Assembly (NCBI RefSeq): GCF_001428805.1
Contig: NZ_LMIS01000001.1
Coordinates: forward strand, 1,600,976-1,664,975
Source: Aeromicrobium sp. Root236
GTDB lineage: Bacteria > Actinomycetota > Actinomycetes > Propionibacteriales > Nocardioidaceae
Direction: 5' to 3'
Length of the DNA: 64,000 nucleotides
Both the position numbers and the translations under genes were made by a program. The notes below the pieces were generated by a model. It saw only the letters and a list, made by a program, of their open reading frames with translations. It made no database searches and was not told the origin of the DNA. Numbering within the stretch: position 1 is the stretch's first letter; each line of letters begins with the position of its first letter. Positions 57,190 to 64,000 of this stretch are shown here, in pieces.

Positions 57190-57225
57190 GAGAGCCCCGC
57201 CCTGCCGAAGCAGGACGGGGCTCTC
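57190..57225 (-). terminator. tuf terminator
   Basis: 16-bp inverted repeat GAGAGCCCCGCCCTGC and GCAGGACGGGGCTCTC with loop CGAA (UUCG on the minus-strand RNA) and one mismatch, 20 bp past the tuf stop. Strong, though no long T-run follows. Confidence 0.78.
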
Positions 57226-57245
57226 GATGAGCTGGTGTGGCTAGC

Positions 57246-58439
<1,194 letters not shown>

Positions 58440-58506
58440 TTGGGGCTCCTTCTTCGAATTGGTTGCTGTTGAACGCCGTTGGGTCCCGCCGTACGGAAGC
58501 CTCAGG

Positions 58507-58522
58507 CCATCTTATGAGATGG
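58507..58522. promoter_or_regulatory. Inverted repeat in the fusA-tuf gap
   Basis: CCATCT-TATG-AGATGG, perfect 6-bp arms, about 7 bp after the fusA stop. Could attenuate read-through or mark a start point for tuf; no clear promoter boxes. Confidence 0.4.
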
Positions 58523-58529
58523 ACCGCTG

Positions 58530-60641
<2,112 letters not shown>

Positions 60642-60709
60642 GAGTTTGGTCGCTTTCCTTTGTTACGGAGCATCGCCGGGTCACGGCGACGGGTGAATGT
60701 GTTGCTGAC

Positions 60710-61180
60710 TTACCAGCGGTAGTGGGCGAAGGCCTTGTTGGCTTCGGCCATCTTGTGCGTGTCCTCACGCTTCTTGACGGCGCCGCCGAGACCGTTGGAG
60801 GCATCGAGCAGCTCGTTCATGAGGCGCTCGGCCATGGTCTTCTCACGACGCGCACCGGCGTAGCTGACGAGCCAGCGCAGGGCCAGGGTGTTCTGACGCG
60901 AGGCGCGAACCTCGATCGGGACCTGGTAGGTCGCGCCACCGACGCGGCGGCTCTTGACCTCGATCGACGGCTTGACGTTGTCGAGCGCACGCTTGAGCGT
61001 GATGACCGGATCGGTGCCGGACTTCTCGCGGGTGCCTTCGAGCGCGGTGTAGACGATGCGCTGGGCGACCTGCTTCTTGCCGTCGACCAGGACCTTGTTG
61101 ATGAGTGAGGTGACGAGCTGGCTCCCGTAGACGGGATCAGTCTCGACGGGGCGCTTGGTTGCCGGACCCTTACGAGGCAT
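60710..61180 (-). CDS. rpsG: 30S ribosomal protein S7
   Basis: 156 aa. [36 protein letters not shown] and [28 protein letters not shown] are diagnostic; primary binder of the 3' major domain. ATG at 61178-61180 overlaps the rpsL stop by one base (TAATG). Confidence 0.97.
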   Translation of the reverse strand: MPRKGPATKRPVETDPVYGSQLVTSLINKVLVDGKKQVAQRIVYTALEGTREKSGTDPVITLKRALDNVKPSIEVKSRRVGGATYQVPIEVRASRQNTLALRWLVSYAGARREKTMAERLMNELLDASNGLGGAVKKREDTHKMAEANKAFAHYRW

Positions 61181-61554
61181 TAGCTCTTCTCCTTCTTCGC
61201 GCCGTAGCGGCTGCGAGCCTGCTTGCGGCCCTTGACGGCCTGGGTGTCCAGGGCGCCGCGAACGATCTTGTAACGGACACCGGGAAGGTCCTTGACTCGG
61301 CCACCGCGCACGAGCACGATCGAGTGCTCCTGCAGGTTGTGGCCCTCGCCCGGGATGTATGCAGTGACCTCGGTGCCACTCGAGAGCTTCACACGGGCAA
61401 CCTTGCGGAGCGCGGAGTTCGGCTTCTTCGGAGTGGTGGTGTAGACGCGGGTGCAGACACCGCGGCGCTGAGGCGAACCCTTGAGCGCGGGAGTCGTCGT
61501 CTTGACGACCTTGCGCTGGCGGCCCTTGCGGACCAGCTGGTTGATCGTGGGCAC
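61180..61554 (-). CDS. rpsL: 30S ribosomal protein S12
   Basis: 124 aa. [43 protein letters not shown] and [14 protein letters not shown]. Lys in the PKKPNSA loop and in RVKDLPG are the wild-type streptomycin-sensitive residues. GTG start at 61552-61554; the frame is open far upstream but those codons lie in the leader. Confidence 0.96.
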   Translation of the reverse strand: MPTINQLVRKGRQRKVVKTTTPALKGSPQRRGVCTRVYTTTPKKPNSALRKVARVKLSSGTEVTAYIPGEGHNLQEHSIVLVRGGRVKDLPGVRYKIVRGALDTQAVKGRKQARSRYGAKKEKS

Positions 61555-61664
61555 TACAAACTTCCTTCTTCTGACTGGTGTGAGCCATGAGTCGTGATGC
61601 ACTCGCCACCGTGCGATCCGGCAGGATGCGTGCATCGGCCTGAGTGGTTCAGGCACAGCAGCCA

Positions 61665-61694
61665 ATACTACCGGGCAGCCTCGCCATCTTCCAA
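61665..61694 (-). promoter_or_regulatory. Predicted rpsL (str operon) promoter
   Basis: On the minus strand TTGGAA (61689-61694) and TAGTAT (61665-61670) with an 18-base spacer, near-consensus. About 110-base leader to rpsL. A 6-bp inverted repeat GCCTGA-N5-TCAGGC (61637-61653) lies a few bases into the predicted transcript. Confidence 0.65.
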
Positions 61695-61721
61695 ACCGAG
61701 ACGACGCGGGATTGCCGCCGG

Positions 61722-62447
61722 TCAGGGCGTGGTGGGGCCGTCGAACAGGATGCGTCCGTCGACACCGTCGAAGTCGAGGCGTTCGGGACCCATCCGCTTC
61801 CAGAGTCCTAGGTAGAGCTCGGCCGCCGTGCCGCTGACGGATCCGTCGGCGTCGAGCGACGGGTGCAGCTGGATCGGCGGGCCCAGGTCGCCCGTGCCGG
61901 GCGCCACGAGCCACGTCTGCTGCGTGTCGGTGGCGACCAGCCGGATCCGCGAACGTACGTCCGGGCGCTGGCGACGTGCGGTCATCCGCGGGAAGAACAC
62001 CTGGAGCACCTCGTCGACACCGTCGGCGGCGACCGAGGGCGCGACGCCCCAGTCGCCCTCATGGATGTCGAGGGACTGGGCGGCATCGATGGCGTGCACC
62101 GTCGCCTCGTGCATCTGCCGGCGGACCCAGAACGACGCGCGCTCGTCGATGTAGGCGAAGTTGGGCACGGGCTCGTCCGCGCTGACGGCCTGCAGCGCGC
62201 TGAGGAGCGCCGTGGCGGTGCCGGCGTACCACTCGACGGCGGGATCGGTGACGACCGGCTCGGGCTCGTGGATCCGCTGGCCGCTGAGCACCGTGGCCGC
62301 GGCCCACCGATGGATCGTGCCGAGGTGGGTCGTCAGGTCGCGCACGTTCCACGCCGGGCACGCAGGGACTGGCTCGTCGCCCGCTGCCTTGCCGACCAGC
62401 TCGGCGAACCGGGACATGGCCGAGCCGAGCTCGAGCATGTGGTCCAT
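61722..62447 (-). CDS. Maleylpyruvate isomerase-family mycothiol-dependent enzyme (DinB fold)
   Basis: 241 aa. The N-terminal DinB-like helical bundle (about 1-150) has [21 protein letters not shown] near residue 30 with a metal-ligand His, and [19 protein letters not shown] near 108 with the second and third His. The C-terminal part (155-240) contains [21 protein letters not shown] and [17 protein letters not shown], the MDMPI C-terminal pattern. Member enzymes use mycothiol; the substrate here is unknown. Ends 28 bp upstream (minus strand) of the rpsL promoter. Confidence 0.85.
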   Translation of the reverse strand: MDHMLELGSAMSRFAELVGKAAGDEPVPACPAWNVRDLTTHLGTIHRWAAATVLSGQRIHEPEPVVTDPAVEWYAGTATALLSALQAVSADEPVPNFAYIDERASFWVRRQMHEATVHAIDAAQSLDIHEGDWGVAPSVAADGVDEVLQVFFPRMTARRQRPDVRSRIRLVATDTQQTWLVAPGTGDLGPPIQLHPSLDADGSVSGTAAELYLGLWKRMGPERLDFDGVDGRILFDGPTTP

Positions 62448-62462
62448 GTGGTCAGCTTCCGG

Positions 62463-64000
62463 TCAGGGGTCGAGGAGCTGCGCGAGGTGCAGCGCTTCCA
62501 CTGAGGCTAGGTCGTCCAGCTGGGTCCTGCAGGAGAACCCGTCAGCGACAACGATCGCGCCGTCTCCAGCGTTACGAACCGCGGGCAGCAGCTGCTGCTC
62601 GGCGACCGCGACCGACACCTCGTAGTGCCCCTTCTCGACGCCGAAGTTGCCGGCCAGGCCACAGCAGCCGGACAGCCGCTGGATCGTCGCGCCGGTGGAC
62701 TGCATGACTGCGAGGTCGGCCTCGAACCCCAGGACCGACGCCTGGTGGCAGTGCGGCTGGACGACGAGGGTCGTGCCGGTGAGGTCGGGCGCCCGCCACC
62801 CATCGGTGCGCTGCAGCAGCTCCGAGAGCGTGAACACCCCGCGGGCCACGTCGACGGCGCGCGGGTCGTCGAGCAGCTCGACGGCGTCCGAGCGCAGGAC
62901 GGCGAGGCACGACGGCTCGAGCCCGACGATCGGCACTCCCTCTGCGACGTACGGGTGGAGCTGCGCGACGGTGCTGCCGACGATCGATCGCGCCTTGTCG
63001 AGCTGCCCGGTCGTGATCCACGTCAGTCCGCAGCACGCAGATCGGGCCAGGAGCTCGACGCGGTAGCCGGCGCCCTCGAGCACGCGGACCGCCGCCTTGC
63101 CGCCGGCGGTCGAGAAGAAGTCGGTGAACGAGTCGGCCCAGAGCAGCACGCGAGGCCGGTCCGAGGTGTCGGGCGTACGCCTGCGGCCCCAACGGCTCAG
63201 GCTCCCCCGGGCGAACGTCGGCAGGCTGCGGCGCTGGTCGACGCCGGCCGCCCACCTGGCGAGCGACCGGACTCCCGGCGTACGGAGGCCGAGGTTGGCG
63301 AGCCACGCGATCGGCGACGTGACCCGCGCCCAGAACGGCAGCCGGCCGAGGATGTAGTGGCTGCGCGGGCGGAGCCGCCCCTTGTAGGACTGGTGCAGCA
63401 CCTCGGACTTGTAGGTCGCCATGTCGGTGCCGGTCGGGCAGTCGTTGGCGCAGCCCTTGCACGACAGGCACAGGTCGAGGGCTTCATGGACCTCGGGAGA
63501 CCGGAACCCGCCCGTCACCAGGCGACCGTCGATCATCTCCTGCAGCACGCGTGCCCGTCCGCGGGTCGAGTCCTTCTCGTTGCGCGTGGCCTGGAACGAC
63601 GGGCACATGACGCCGTTGGAACCGGCGTTGTCGGCGATGCACTTGCCGACGCCGGTGCACCGGTGGACGGCCTTGCCGAAGTCACCGTCGTCGTGGAGCA
63701 GCCGCAACCCCAGGCGGCCGTCGAGGCGGTCTCGCGACGACTCCGGGCCACGCAGGTCGGCGTCGACCGGCCGGGGGCGTACGAGGACGCCGGGGTTGAG
63801 CAGGTCGTCAGGGTCGAACACGGCCTTGACCTGGGCGAACAGGTCGATCGCCTCGGCCGAGTACATCAGCGGCAGGAGCTCGGACCGGGCGCGGCCGTCA
63901 CCGTGCTCCCCCGACAACGATCCACCGTGGGAAGCCACGAGCGTCGCGGCGTCGAACAGGAACGAGCGGAACAGCTCCTTGCCGCCGGCCGCGTCGAGCG
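62463..64000 (-). CDS. FAD-binding/Fe-S-binding dehydrogenase (GlcD-GlpC type fusion), C-terminal part
   Basis: Partial gene, 512 residues visible; it has no start within the window and continues past 64000. The left end of the visible part carries HGGSLSGEHGDGRARSELL from the end of the FAD-linked oxidase domain. Two ferredoxin-type clusters follow: CTGVGKCIADNAGSNGVMCPSF and LCLSCKGCANDCPTG, each with several Cys. Two CCG domains are at RSACCGLTW and LSGCCGLAGNFG. Such fused proteins (about 950 aa) oxidise D-lactate, glycolate or 2-hydroxyglutarate and pass electrons onward; the substrate is undetermined. Ends 15 bp after the mycothiol enzyme. Confidence 0.9.
   Translation of the reverse strand, partial: LDAAGGKELFRSFLFDAATLVASHGGSLSGEHGDGRARSELLPLMYSAEAIDLFAQVKAVFDPDDLLNPGVLVRPRPVDADLRGPESSRDRLDGRLGLRLLHDDGDFGKAVHRCTGVGKCIADNAGSNGVMCPSFQATRNEKDSTRGRARVLQEMIDGRLVTGGFRSPEVHEALDLCLSCKGCANDCPTGTDMATYKSEVLHQSYKGRLRPRSHYILGRLPFWARVTSPIAWLANLGLRTPGVRSLARWAAGVDQRRSLPTFARGSLSRWGRRRTPDTSDRPRVLLWADSFTDFFSTAGGKAAVRVLEGAGYRVELLARSACCGLTWITTGQLDKARSIVGSTVAQLHPYVAEGVPIVGLEPSCLAVLRSDAVELLDDPRAVDVARGVFTLSELLQRTDGWRAPDLTGTTLVVQPHCHQASVLGFEADLAVMQSTGATIQRLSGCCGLAGNFGVEKGHYEVSVAVAEQQLLPAVRNAGDGAIVVADGFSCRTQLDDLASVEALHLAQLLDP

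Overview
The window is a high-GC actinobacterial chromosome segment holding the core translation gene cluster and its usual downstream neighbours. Features pointing to Actinobacteria are a mycothiol-type DinB enzyme, a DUF5709 protein, a GroEL with a His-rich tail next to groES, frequent GTG starts, 4-base ATGA/GTGA overlaps and a LID-less adenylate kinase. Gene content and order suit Nocardioidaceae (an Aeromicrobium- or Nocardioides-like organism); the genus is an inference from memory, not a search. No transposase, integrase, phage gene, CRISPR array, tRNA or rRNA gene was seen.

Layout from high to low coordinates, because the backbone is transcribed on the minus strand. 64.0-61.7 kb: a FAD/Fe-S oxidoreductase running off the edge and a mycothiol-type enzyme. 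61.6-57.2 kb: str operon (rpsL, rpsG, fusA, tuf) with a promoter and a terminator. 57.1-56.2 kb: a cation efflux transporter. 55.7-45.9 kb: the uninterrupted S10 and spc operons, 21 ribosomal protein genes from rpsJ to rplO, several carrying long charged or Ala-rich tails (L4, S3). 45.8-42.7 kb: secY-adk-map plus a lipoprotein. 42.7-38.2 kb: an accessory block (CHAP cell-wall hydrolase with five repeats, dimethylargininase, Lrp regulator, class A-like serine hydrolase) separating map from infA. 38.1-34.4 kb: infA-rpmJ-rpsM-rpsK-rpsD-rpoA-rplQ. 34.4-24.2 kb: a second accessory block with two tandemly duplicated secreted subtilases (minus) and, on the plus strand, gltA, a membrane protein, truA, a GNAT, a YjbR-like protein, a secreted GH114-like protein and a methyltransferase. 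24.1-21.8 kb: rplM-rpsI-glmM. 21.8-7.2 kb: cell-wall precursor, cofactor and tRNA-modification genes (glmS, acpS, nnr, alr, an alpha/beta hydrolase, a GNAT-TsaE fusion, tsaB, rimI, then tsaD after a small accessory run). 7.2-0.7 kb: pxpABC, a SAM methyltransferase, an ECF41-like sigma factor and HrcA/CIRCE-controlled groES-groEL. The window opens inside an RNB-type ribonuclease gene.

Functionally the backbone couples ribosome synthesis, translation factors, protein export (secY), N-terminal processing (map), transcription (rpoA), folding (groE) and t6A tRNA modification (tsaB, tsaE, tsaD) with peptidoglycan precursors (glmS, glmM, alr) and CoA/ACP activation (coaA, acpS). The accessory blocks are rich in exported proteins. 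The most unusual features are the GNAT-TsaE fusion, the subtilase duplication that shares its terminator and leader with the rplQ 3' end, the two accessory blocks breaking the ribosomal cluster (one with truA inverted), the lysine-rich tail of L4 and acidic tail of L17, and several palindromes placed on predicted promoters. I found no convincing wholly new multi-gene system.
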